A DNA stretch of 64,000 bases from Streptomyces termitum (GTDB lineage: Bacteria; Actinomycetota; Actinomycetes; Streptomycetales; Streptomycetaceae): NCBI RefSeq assembly GCF_014650175.1, contig NZ_BMUL01000015.1, positions 89,048 through 153,047 of the forward strand. Reading direction: 5' to 3'. Shown one piece after another: positions 1-7,785 of this stretch. The notes below the pieces were generated by a model. It made no database searches. It saw nothing but the letters and a program-made list of their open reading frames with translations, and was not told where the DNA came from. The translations under genes and the position numbers were made by a program. Numbering within the stretch: the first letter of the stretch is position 1; each line of letters begins with the position of its first letter.

Positions 1-1386
1 GAGCCGGGAGCGCATGGCCCCGCTCCCCCGGCCCGGGGCCGTAGCGCCGTCCCATCGGTCCGGGGCCGTAGCGCCGTCCCGCCGTCCCCGGGCCGGGTCT
101 GCTTCCTCGCCGGGCTTCCCGGTCTCCCCTGCCGCCCCGGTTCCCCCCTCGGGGTGGGGGGTGGTGAGGGCGGCGAGGCAGACGGCGTCGTCGGCGGGGC
201 CGAAGGGGTTGTGCCGGATCATCACGTCGAGGCCGGGCACGGGGGTGCCGTCGGGGGTGTCGACGGCGAGCCAGGCGGGGTCGCGGACGATGTCGAAGCC
301 GGGGTGGGCGGCCTGCCACGCGTCGACGAGGCCGGTGCGCAGGAGGCGGTGGACCTCGACGCCCCGGTGGAGTTCCTTGCGGAGGTTCTCCCGGCGGGAG
401 TTGGTGATGCGCAGGCCGAGGGAGAGCTTGAGCATGGCGCGGGCGCCGGGGCGGTGGACGGTGCGGACGGAGGAGGTGGGGTGCCAGTGGCTGCCGTGCG
501 GGCCGAGGTCGTGCAGGAGGCCCCGGTCGAGGAGGGCGCGGACGTCGGGCCGGTGGCGGAGTTCGCGGGCCTGCCAGGGGTGGAGGGGCAGGGGGGTGGT
601 GCCGGCGGGGTGGGCGAGTCCTTCGGCGAGACCGGCGGCGAGCTGTGCGGCGGTGACGGGGCGGCCCTGTTCGGTCCAGGCGGAGTCGGCGGCGAGGAGG
701 GAGGCGTCGACGGCGAACCAGTGGAGGGGGAAGGAGCCGTGGAGTTCGGGCGAGTAGCGGCGGGACTCGGTGTCGGAGAGTCCTTCGCGGCTCTTGGGGG
801 TGGGGTGGAGCGGGTGGCCGAGGAGGAGGGACTGTTCGGCGGCGAGGAAGGGGTCGGCGTCGGGGTGGGAGCGGGGGCCGGCGCGGCGGGCGGTGAGGAA
901 GTCGGCGGTGCGGCGGGCGGAGTCGGCGACGCGGCCGACGAGTTCGGTGGCTTCGGGGCGGCCGGTCTCGCGGCTGAGGAGGGCGGCGAGGGTGACGGCG
1001 TCGACGGTGGGCGCGGTGGCGGGGAGGCCCTCCAGGGAGGGGGCGCCGAAGCGGTGCCAGCCGGTGGGCGACCAGTAGCGGACGGGGACGCGGAGGGCGG
1101 TGCCGCTGGCGTCGAGGGGGACGCGGAGGGTGTCGCCGGCGGGGGCGGGGAGGTTCTTCTCGCGGACCCAGCAGCGCAGCAGGTTCTCCAGGGCGGCGGT
1201 GTCGGCGGCCCGGTGGGGGTCGGGGTCGTCGAGCGGGTCGGCGGCGGGGGTGCCGGGGCGGGCGTCCGGGCCGGTGGGGGGCGTCCGGTGGGGGGCGGTG
1301 GCGATCCTCCGGCGCGGGACCGTGCGCTCCTCGGCGTCGGGGCGGATGTCGGTCTCGGGCGCCTGGGGGGCGGGGGTGGGGTTCAC
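1..1386 (-). CDS. IucA/IucC-family NIS siderophore synthetase (3' end cut by window edge)
   Basis: This frame stays open from a GTG at 1386 to the window edge, giving at least 462 residues, so the C-terminus is missing. The translation carries the IucA/IucC signature: GSHWHPTSSVRT, then MLKLSLGLRITNSRREN, then VMIRHNPFGP. NIS synthetases use ATP to condense a carboxylate with an amine or alcohol during siderophore assembly in the cytoplasm. The start has an AAGGA ribosome site 7-8 nt upstream and lies 38 bp after the aminotransferase stop, so the two genes look like one operon. Near the window edge the protein becomes low-complexity, with two DGATAP units encoded by a 20-bp direct repeat (34-53 and 61-80). 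Which siderophore is made cannot be told from here. Confidence 0.85.
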   Translation of the reverse strand, partial: MNPTPAPQAPETDIRPDAEERTVPRRRIATAPHRTPPTGPDARPGTPAADPLDDPDPHRAADTAALENLLRCWVREKNLPAPAGDTLRVPLDASGTALRVPVRYWSPTGWHRFGAPSLEGLPATAPTVDAVTLAALLSRETGRPEATELVGRVADSARRTADFLTARRAGPRSHPDADPFLAAEQSLLLGHPLHPTPKSREGLSDTESRRYSPELHGSFPLHWFAVDASLLAADSAWTEQGRPVTAAQLAAGLAEGLAHPAGTTPLPLHPWQARELRHRPDVRALLDRGLLHDLGPHGSHWHPTSSVRTVHRPGARAMLKLSLGLRITNSRRENLRKELHRGVEVHRLLRTGLVDAWQAAHPGFDIVRDPAWLAVDTPDGTPVPGLDVMIRHNPFGPADDAVCLAALTTPHPEGGTGAAGETGKPGEEADPARGRRDGATAPDRWDGATAPGRGSGAMRSRL

Positions 1387-1424
1387 GCGGTTTTCCTTGG
1401 GGAGGGGGCCGGGGACGGTCCTGG

Positions 1425-3125
1425 TCAGTGGGACGGTCCGGGGGCGGCCCGGTGGGGGGCGGGGGGCCGGGGGACGTGGGCCCGTTCGGCCGCGGCGAGG
1501 GCGTCGGCGAAGCGGTCCATGACGGCGGCGGCCTGCTCGTCGGTGAGGGTCAGCGGGGGGAGGAGCCGGACCACGGCGGAGTGCCGGCCGCCGAGTTCGA
1601 CGATGAGGCCGCGGGCGAGGCACTCCCGCTGGACGGCGCGGGCGAGGGCGGGGGCGGCCGGGGGGACGGTGTCGGCGGGTCCGGCGCCGTCGGGGTCGAC
1701 GATCTCGACGCCGATCATGAGGCCGCGGCCCCGCACGTCGCCGACGCAGGGGTGGGCGGGCTGAAGCGTGCGGAGGCCGGTGAGCATGCGGGCGCCGAGG
1801 TCGGCGGCCCGTTCGGCGAGGCGGTTCTCGCGGACGTGGGCGAGGGTGGCGGTGCCGGCGGCCATGGCGAGCTGGTTGCCGCGGAAGGTGCCGGCGTGGG
1901 CGCCGGGTTCCCAGACGTCGAGTCCGGAGCCGTAGACGATCACGGCGAGCGGGAGGGAGCCGCCGATGGCCTTGGAGAGGACCATCACGTCGGGGACGAC
2001 GCCGCTGTGCTCGACGGCCCAGAAGGCGCCGGTGCGGCCGACGCCGGTCTGGACCTCGTCGACGACGAGGGGGATGCCGTGCCGGGCGGTGACGTCCCGC
2101 ATCCGGCGCATCCAGGCGTCGGGGGCGGGCAGGACGCCGCCCTCGCCCTGGACGGCCTCCACGATCATCCCGGCGGGGGCGGTGACGCCGCTCTTGGGGT
2201 CGTCGAGGAGGCTCTCGGTCCAGCGGGCGCCGAGTTCGGCGCCGCGCTCGCCGCCGACGCCGAAGGGGCAGCGGTACGTCTGGGGGTACGGGAGCCGGGT
2301 GACGCGGACGTCCTCGGCGCCGCCGGAGACGGCGAGGGCGCCGGAGGTCATGCCGTGGTAGGCACCGGTGAAGGCGAGGAGGCCGCGCCGGCCGGTGGCG
2401 GTGCGGACCAGTTTGAGCGCGGCCTCGACGGCGTCGGTCCCGGCGGGGCCACAGAACTGGATGCGGGCGTCGGCGGCGAACTCCGGCGGGAGGGTGGCGA
2501 AGAGTTCCGAGGTGAAGGCGTCCTTGACCGGGGTGGCGAGGTCGAGGACGTGGAGCGGGGCGCCGGAGTCGAGGACCTTGCGGACGGCTTCGAGGACCAC
2601 GGGGTGGTTGTGGCCGAGGGCGAGGGTCCCGGCACCGGAGAGGCAGTCGAGGTAGCGCCGGCCGTCGGCGCCCTCGATGGTCAGGCCGCGGGCGCGGACC
2701 GGGACGACGGGCAGGGAGCGGGCGTAGGTGCGGGCGGCGGACTCGCGCTGGGCCTGGCGCCGGAGGATCGCCTCGTACCCGGCCCCGGGCGCCGTCCCGT
2801 ACCCCCGCCGGGTCGCCGCGACGGGCCCCCCGCCCCCTGTCCCCGCCCCCGCTTCCGTGCCCCGCTCCGGTACGTCCTCCGGCTCCGGGGTCCGTACGGC
2901 CTCCGCCCCTGGTGTCCGTACGTCTTCCGGCTCCGGGGGCCGTACGGAATCCGGAGCCGGTACGTCCTCCGGGGCCGGGCCCGGCGCGGTCTCCGGAGGC
3001 CCTGCGTCCGCCGGCTCCGGGGCGGGCGGCCGGGTCGGCTCCGGCACGCTCCCCGGGGTCCGGCCGCCGGGCGTCCGGGGCGTGGCGGCCGGTGTGACGG
3101 CCGGAGCTGATTCGGTCACGGCCAC
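1425..3125 (-). CDS. Diaminobutyrate-type class III PLP aminotransferase with Pro-rich N-terminal extension
   Basis: The protein (566 aa from GTG 3125) is a class III aminotransferase of the diaminobutyrate--2-oxoglutarate type. The PLP-binding lysine is K385 in VLSKAIGGSLPLAV, and VVDEVQTGVGRTG and FTGAYHGMT precede it. The likely role is to interconvert aspartate semialdehyde and 2,4-diaminobutyrate using glutamate, supplying an amine for the siderophore synthetase encoded 38 bp downstream. The catalytic core begins near residue 114. Before it lies an unusual segment rich in Pro, Glu and Val with repeated PEPEDV and VRTP units, so the protein is about 110 residues longer than usual. I chose GTG 3125 because GGGAGG sits 10 nt upstream; GTG 3119 is also possible. 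Further upstream the frame stays open to 3302 but looks non-coding. Confidence 0.85.
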   Translation of the reverse strand: MAVTESAPAVTPAATPRTPGGRTPGSVPEPTRPPAPEPADAGPPETAPGPAPEDVPAPDSVRPPEPEDVRTPGAEAVRTPEPEDVPERGTEAGAGTGGGGPVAATRRGYGTAPGAGYEAILRRQAQRESAARTYARSLPVVPVRARGLTIEGADGRRYLDCLSGAGTLALGHNHPVVLEAVRKVLDSGAPLHVLDLATPVKDAFTSELFATLPPEFAADARIQFCGPAGTDAVEAALKLVRTATGRRGLLAFTGAYHGMTSGALAVSGGAEDVRVTRLPYPQTYRCPFGVGGERGAELGARWTESLLDDPKSGVTAPAGMIVEAVQGEGGVLPAPDAWMRRMRDVTARHGIPLVVDEVQTGVGRTGAFWAVEHSGVVPDVMVLSKAIGGSLPLAVIVYGSGLDVWEPGAHAGTFRGNQLAMAAGTATLAHVRENRLAERAADLGARMLTGLRTLQPAHPCVGDVRGRGLMIGVEIVDPDGAGPADTVPPAAPALARAVQRECLARGLIVELGGRHSAVVRLLPPLTLTDEQAAAVMDRFADALAAAERAHVPRPPAPHRAAPGPSH

Positions 3126-3455
3126 GGCTCGGTGTCCTCCCGCTGTAACGGTTGCGTTGCACATCGACGGGGCGCCGGACCGTCCCCAAGGGTCGCTCCG
3201 AGCGCCACCGTTGTGTCCCCCGTACGTACCAACGACGGGGCGGGCCGGGGAACACGGGCCGGGGGCAAGATCCTTGGCGTGTCCCGGATCACGGCATGGC
3301 AACGGCCGGACCGGCTACGGAACCACCGGTGCGGCGCGTACCGTCCCCTCCGGCACCGGCATAGTGGGGGCCGTCGCTCCCGCGCCCGCTGCGACGCGGG
3401 GGCGGCCGACGCCCGGACATGCACCAGTTGACGTAGTTCCCAGGGGGATCACGAG
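3126..3455. other. Divergent intergenic region between siderophore and protease genes
   Basis: These 330 bases separate the leftward siderophore operon from the rightward protease gene and must hold both promoters. I looked for an IdeR/DmdR-type iron box (TTAGG..CCTAA half-sites) and found none. A CATAGT hexamer at 3360-3365 is a possible -10 for the protease gene. A similar CATACT lies at a comparable distance before the second protease gene. No small gene is convincing here. Confidence 0.4.
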
Positions 3456-4640
3456 ATGCGACCTATTCGTCCGCTGCTGATGGCGGCGTCCGCCGTCGCG
3501 GCGCTGACGCTCACCGCGACGGCCTGCGGCCCGGCCGAGGACAACGCGGGAGACAAGCCCAGCGCGCCGGTGGAGGGGACCAGCGAGAACCCCATCGACA
3601 AGATCAAGATTCCGGAGGACCTCAAGCAGCGGCTGAAGGACCACGGGATCGACATCGACAAGTGGCGCGACGGCGAGTGGAAGAACTGGGACCGCGACAA
3701 GTGGCTCCGTGAGGCGAAGGACTTCGTCAACCCGATCATCGAGGACCTCTGGGACCCGGACCGGATGCGGGACGCCGAGCGTCCGGACCGGCCGGTCGAG
3801 GAGGAGGACATCTCGGGCGACGAGGGCGTCACCGACCCGACGCCGGACCCGGTGAAGGCGAAGGCCGTGGCGGCGAAGTACCACGCCAACTCGCCCGCCT
3901 CCGGCAAGGTGTTCTTCGACGGGCCCGAGGGCTCGATGGTCTGCTCCGCCACCGTGGTGCGGGACCCGGCCCACCCGGGCAAGTCGAACATGGTGTGGAC
4001 CGCCGGCCACTGCGTCCACAAGGGCAAGGCGGGCGGCTGGTACCGCAACATCGCCTTCGTCCCGTCGTACAACGACGCCGCGATGGAGACCTCCGCGCTG
4101 GAGAAGGCGACCCGCGAGGAGATCGCCCCGTACGGCGTGTGGTGGGCGGACTGGGTGAAGACCTCCGACCAGTGGATCGCCGAGGGCGCGTCCACCGGCG
4201 GCGCCGGCGCCCCGTACGACTTCGCGGTCATCCAGGTGACGCCGGAGAAGGGCTCCACCGGCAAGTCGCTGGAGGAGACGGTGGGCACGGCCCTGCCGGT
4301 CGAGTTCAACGCCCCGGCGGTGCCGAAGATCGCGAGCATCACCGCGACCGGCTACCCGGCGGCGGCGCCGTACGACGGCCAGAAGATGTTCAACTGCGCC
4401 GACAAGCCGGGCCGGCTGTCGCTGAAGGCGGAGCAGCCGACGATGTACCGCATCGGCTGCACGATGACGGGCGGTTCGTCCGGCGGCGGCTGGGTCGCCC
4501 AGGGCAAGGACGGCGGTCCGGCGCTGGTGTCGAACACCTCGATCGGCCCGTCGACGGCCGGTTGGCTGGCGGGCCCGCGCCTGGGCCCGGAGGCCAAGGC
4601 GATCTTCGACGAGGTCAGCAAGAAGTACGCCGGCCGCTAG
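3456..4640 (+). CDS. Secreted trypsin-like serine protease, lipoprotein (copy 1 of tandem pair)
   Basis: This 394-residue protein has a signal peptide ending in LTATAC, a plausible but imperfect lipobox, so it is probably anchored outside the membrane through a lipidated cysteine. The chymotrypsin-fold triad can be read as H185 (VWTAGHCVH), D255 (PYDFAV) and S342 (TGGSSGGGW). Between signal peptide and protease domain lies a roughly 100-residue pro-like region containing WKNWD and EAKDFVNPIIEDLWD, strongly conserved in the next gene. The two genes are clearly tandem paralogues. The start is ATG 3456, with CAGGGGGATC about 8 nt upstream. The substrate is unknown; the SSGG serine context fits the trypsin/V8-like S1 superfamily. 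A strong hairpin follows the stop. Confidence 0.85.
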   Translation: MRPIRPLLMAASAVAALTLTATACGPAEDNAGDKPSAPVEGTSENPIDKIKIPEDLKQRLKDHGIDIDKWRDGEWKNWDRDKWLREAKDFVNPIIEDLWDPDRMRDAERPDRPVEEEDISGDEGVTDPTPDPVKAKAVAAKYHANSPASGKVFFDGPEGSMVCSATVVRDPAHPGKSNMVWTAGHCVHKGKAGGWYRNIAFVPSYNDAAMETSALEKATREEIAPYGVWWADWVKTSDQWIAEGASTGGAGAPYDFAVIQVTPEKGSTGKSLEETVGTALPVEFNAPAVPKIASITATGYPAAAPYDGQKMFNCADKPGRLSLKAEQPTMYRIGCTMTGGSSGGGWVAQGKDGGPALVSNTSIGPSTAGWLAGPRLGPEAKAIFDEVSKKYAGR

Positions 4641-4656
4641 TCGGCGGCGCGCGATC

Positions 4657-4686
4657 GGGAGGCGGGGCCGCACGGCCCCGCCTCCC
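4657..4686 (+). terminator. Rho-independent-type hairpin after protease copy 1
   Basis: A perfect 13-bp GC-rich stem (4657-4669 with 4674-4686, loop GCAC) begins 16 nt after the stop of the first protease gene. It has no long T tract, as is common for Streptomyces terminators. It probably separates the transcripts of the two protease copies. Confidence 0.7.
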
Positions 4687-4690
4687 CCGC

Positions 4691-4742
4691 GCTTCCGGAC
4701 CCCACGCTTCCGGACCCCACGCTTCCGGACCCCACGCTTCCG
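4691..4742. repeat. 15-bp tandem repeat, three copies plus a partial
   Basis: The unit GCTTCCGGACCCCAC occurs perfectly at 4691-4705, 4706-4720 and 4721-4735. The first seven bases of a fourth copy follow at 4736-4742. The array sits between the terminator of the first protease gene and the promoter region of the second. It is a good candidate for a strain-variable minisatellite; I see no coding role. Confidence 0.85.
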
Positions 4743-4907
4743 TGTCCGCCCGGTCGTGGTCCGGGAAGCCGGACACGCCCGGTGGGGACCGGCCGTCGTG
4801 GCCGGATCGCGACTCCGGGCATACTGTGCACCGCAACTGACGCGTCCATGACGGCCGTTCGACGGCCGGGCCGGGCGCGGCACGTCTTCACAGGGGGACT
4901 TCACCAC

Positions 4908-6089
4908 ATGCGTTCCGTACGACTCATACCCGCCGCCCTCGGCGTGGTGACGGCGCTCGCGCTGACCGTCACCGGCTGCGGGCCCACCGAGACGCCCGCC
5001 GCGGACAAGCCGGCCGGCGGGGCGAGCAGCTCCGCGCCGGCCACCGGGGGGTCCGACGCCGGCGACGCCGCGGGCGACCTCGCCGGGGACCTGGCCGACA
5101 AGCTGAAGAAGCACGGCGTGGACATCGAGAAGTGGAAGGGCGGCGAGTGGAAGAACTGGGACACCGGCACCTGGCTGCGTGAGGCCGAGGACTTCGTCAA
5201 CCCGGTCATCGAGGGCCTGTGGGACCAGACCCGCATGCAGTCCGCGCAGAGCCCGGAGCAGACGATCACCGCGCAGGCCGGGACCTCCGGCTCCGACCCG
5301 GTGCCGCGGCCGGTGACGGCGCAGCGCGAGAAGACGCCGTACCACCGCAACGCCGCCCCCGTGGGCAAGATCTTCTTCGACTCGCCGCAGGGCTCGATGG
5401 TCTGCTCGGGCACGGTCGTGAAGGACCCGCGCCGCCCCGGCAGGTCCAACCTGGTCTGGACGGCCGGCCACTGCGTGCACGCCGGCCAGCGCGGCGGCTG
5501 GTACCGCAACATCGCCTTCGTGCCGTCCTTCAACGACCTGGGCAAGACCCCGGCCGCGCTGCGCAACGCGAAGCCGCACGAGGTCTACCCGTACGGGCAG
5601 TACTGGGCGGACTGGGTGGCGACCTCCGGCGAGTGGATCCAGCGCGGCGGCACCAACCAGGCGTGGCCGTACGACTACGCGATCCTGCACGTGAAGCCCG
5701 AGCGCGGCTCGAAGTCGCTGGAGGAGACCGTCGGCGCGGCGCTGCCGGTCGACTTCTCCGCCCCGGCTCCGGCGCGGGCCGGGACGGTGGGTGCCTGGGG
5801 CTACCCGCAGGCCGCCCCGTACAACGGCGTGATCATGCACAAGTGCCTGTCCGGGGCCTCCCGGCTGACCACCGCGCCGGCGACCCCGGTGATGTACCGG
5901 ATCGGCTGCACGATGACGGCGGGCTCCTCGGGCGGCGGCTGGTTCCGGGTGCTGCCGAACGGCAGGACGGCGCTGGTGTCGAACACCTCGATCGGCCCGG
6001 CGGGCAGCCGGGGCTGGCTGGCCGGCCCGCAGCTCGGCCGGGGCGCCCAGTCCGCCTACGACCTGGTCAGCAAGAAGTTCGCCCGCTGA
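4908..6089 (+). CDS. Secreted trypsin-like serine protease, lipoprotein (copy 2 of tandem pair)
   Basis: This is a paralogue of the preceding gene, 393 residues long. It has a better lipobox (VTGC), so the mature protein should be a lipoprotein outside the membrane. The catalytic triad is H188 (WTAGHCVH), D256 (PYDYAI) and S341 (TAGSSGGGW). The pro-like segment again contains GEWKNWD and DFVNP, matching copy 1 closely, which suggests a conserved function such as folding aid or inhibition. I chose ATG 4908 because AGGGGG lies about 10 nt upstream and the signal peptide starts there; the frame is open further upstream without coding character. Having its own upstream region and a terminator on each side, it is probably transcribed separately from copy 1. 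Confidence 0.85.
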   Translation: MRSVRLIPAALGVVTALALTVTGCGPTETPAADKPAGGASSSAPATGGSDAGDAAGDLAGDLADKLKKHGVDIEKWKGGEWKNWDTGTWLREAEDFVNPVIEGLWDQTRMQSAQSPEQTITAQAGTSGSDPVPRPVTAQREKTPYHRNAAPVGKIFFDSPQGSMVCSGTVVKDPRRPGRSNLVWTAGHCVHAGQRGGWYRNIAFVPSFNDLGKTPAALRNAKPHEVYPYGQYWADWVATSGEWIQRGGTNQAWPYDYAILHVKPERGSKSLEETVGAALPVDFSAPAPARAGTVGAWGYPQAAPYNGVIMHKCLSGASRLTTAPATPVMYRIGCTMTAGSSGGGWFRVLPNGRTALVSNTSIGPAGSRGWLAGPQLGRGAQSAYDLVSKKFAR

Positions 6090-6104
6090 CCCCGGGCCAT
6101 CCGC

Positions 6105-6155
6105 ACAGGGCTCCGGCCCCCGCCCCCGTCGAGGGGGCGGGGGCCGGAGCCCTGT
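6105..6155. terminator. Strong bidirectional terminator between protease copy 2 and hflX
   Basis: A perfect 23-bp inverted repeat (6105-6127 and 6133-6155, 5-nt loop) lies between the convergent stops of the second protease gene and hflX. It should stop transcription from both sides. Confidence 0.85.
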
Positions 6156-6176
6156 CGTGCGGGGGTCGTCGCCCGG

Positions 6177-7670
6177 CTAGTGCGCGGCGGGGACGTACGG
6201 CGCGAGGAGCGCCGCCAGTTCCTCGTGCACCCGCGCCTTGACCAGGGTGCCCTCCGGGGTGTGCTCCTCGGAGAGCATCTCGCCCTCGGCGTGCACCCGG
6301 GAGACGAGACCGCCCTGCGTGTACGGCACGAGGACCTCGATCTCGACCTCCGGGCGCGGCAGCTCGCGGTCGATAAGGGCGAGCAGCTCCTCGATGCCCT
6401 CGCCCGAGCGGGCGGAGACGGCCATCGAGTGCTTCTCGACCCGCAGCAGGCGCGCGAGGACCATCGGGTCGGCCGCGTCCGCCTTGTTGACGATCACGAT
6501 CTCCGGCACGTTCACCGCGCCGACGTCGCGGAAGACCTCGCGGACGGCGGCCAGTTGCTCCTCCGGGGCCGGGTGCGAGCCGTCCACCACGTGCAGGATG
6601 AGGTCGGCGTCGGCGACCTCCTCCATGGTGGAGCGGAACGCCTCGACCAGGTGGTGCGGCAGGTGCCGGACGAAGCCCACGGTGTCGGCGAGGGTGTAGA
6701 TCCGGCCGGTGGGCGTCTCGGCCCGGCGGACGGTCGGATCCAGGGTGGCGAACAGCGCGTTCTCCACCAGGACGCCGGCGCCCGTGAGGCGGTTGAGCAG
6801 CGAGGACTTGCCCGCGTTGGTGTATCCGGCGATGGCGACCGACGGGACCTTGTTGCGGCGGCGCTCCTGCCGCTTGATGTCGCGGCCGGTCTTCATCTCC
6901 GCGATCTCCCGGCGCATCTTCGCCATCTTCTCGCGGATGCGGCGCCGGTCGGTCTCGATCTTGGTCTCACCGGGGCCTCGGGTGGCCATGCCGCCACCGC
7001 CGCCGCCACCCATCTGCCGGGAGAGCGACTGGCCCCAGCCGCGCAGGCGCGGCAGCATGTACTGCATCTGCGCGAGCGCGACCTGCGCCTTGCCCTCGCG
7101 GGACTTGGCGTGCTGGGCGAAGATGTCGAGGATCAGGGCGGTGCGGTCGACCACCTTGACCTTGACGACGTCTTCGAGGGCGATGAGCTGGCCGGGGCTG
7201 AGCTCGCCGTCGCAGACGACGGTGTCGGCGCCGGTCTCGACGACGATGTCCCGCAGCTCCTGGGCCTTGCCCGAGCCGATGAAGGTGGCCGGGTCCGGCT
7301 TGTCGCGGCGCTGGATGACGCCGTCGAGGACGAGGGCGCCGGCCGTCTCGGCGAGGGCGGCGAGCTCCGCGAGGGAGTTCTCCGCGTCCTGCACCGTGCC
7401 CGAGGTCCAGACGCCGACGAGGACGACGCGCTCCAGGCGGAGCTGTCGGTACTCGACCTCGGTGACGTCCTCGAGCTCGGTGGAGAGGCCCACGACGCGG
7501 CGCAGGGCCGCGCGCTCGGAACGGTCGAACTGCGCGCCGTCCCGGTCTCCGTCGATCTCGTGGCTCCAGGCGACGTCCTCTTCCATCAGGGCATCGGCCC
7601 GAAGGCTCTCGGTGCGGCGCGACTGCGCGAAGCTCTGCTCGTCCTGGGAAGGGGAAGAAGAGGAGGTCAT
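6177..7670 (-). CDS. hflX: GTPase HflX (ribosome-associated)
   Basis: HflX is a GTPase that binds the large ribosomal subunit and can split stalled ribosomes. The 497-residue protein shows the HflX N-terminal domain, then a Gly-rich linker (RQMGGGGGGGMATRGPGETKIE), then the G domain. The P-loop GYTNAGKSS starts at residue 282, and ATLDPTVRR and ADTVGFVRHLP (switch regions) follow. I placed the start at ATG 7670, which has AAGGA close upstream; the open frame beyond it lacks coding character. In actinobacteria hflX is usually close to dapF and miaA, as here. It is separated from the M1 peptidase gene by 115 bp and ends at a shared terminator. Confidence 0.95.
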   Translation of the reverse strand: MTSSSSPSQDEQSFAQSRRTESLRADALMEEDVAWSHEIDGDRDGAQFDRSERAALRRVVGLSTELEDVTEVEYRQLRLERVVLVGVWTSGTVQDAENSLAELAALAETAGALVLDGVIQRRDKPDPATFIGSGKAQELRDIVVETGADTVVCDGELSPGQLIALEDVVKVKVVDRTALILDIFAQHAKSREGKAQVALAQMQYMLPRLRGWGQSLSRQMGGGGGGGMATRGPGETKIETDRRRIREKMAKMRREIAEMKTGRDIKRQERRRNKVPSVAIAGYTNAGKSSLLNRLTGAGVLVENALFATLDPTVRRAETPTGRIYTLADTVGFVRHLPHHLVEAFRSTMEEVADADLILHVVDGSHPAPEEQLAAVREVFRDVGAVNVPEIVIVNKADAADPMVLARLLRVEKHSMAVSARSGEGIEELLALIDRELPRPEVEIEVLVPYTQGGLVSRVHAEGEMLSEEHTPEGTLVKARVHEELAALLAPYVPAAH

Positions 7671-7785
7671 TTGATCCTTACGTCGATGGAACGGTGGTGT
7701 CGGTACAACGTGTGCGGGCGGCGGAAGATTCCCCGTCCGGCAGCGGCGCCGACGGGAAAATGGTGACACGCCCCGGCACGGCCCG

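Noticed and set aside
3126..3455. An iron box controlling the siderophore genes
   Set aside because: No TTAGGTTAGG-type half-site or dyad is present in the region.
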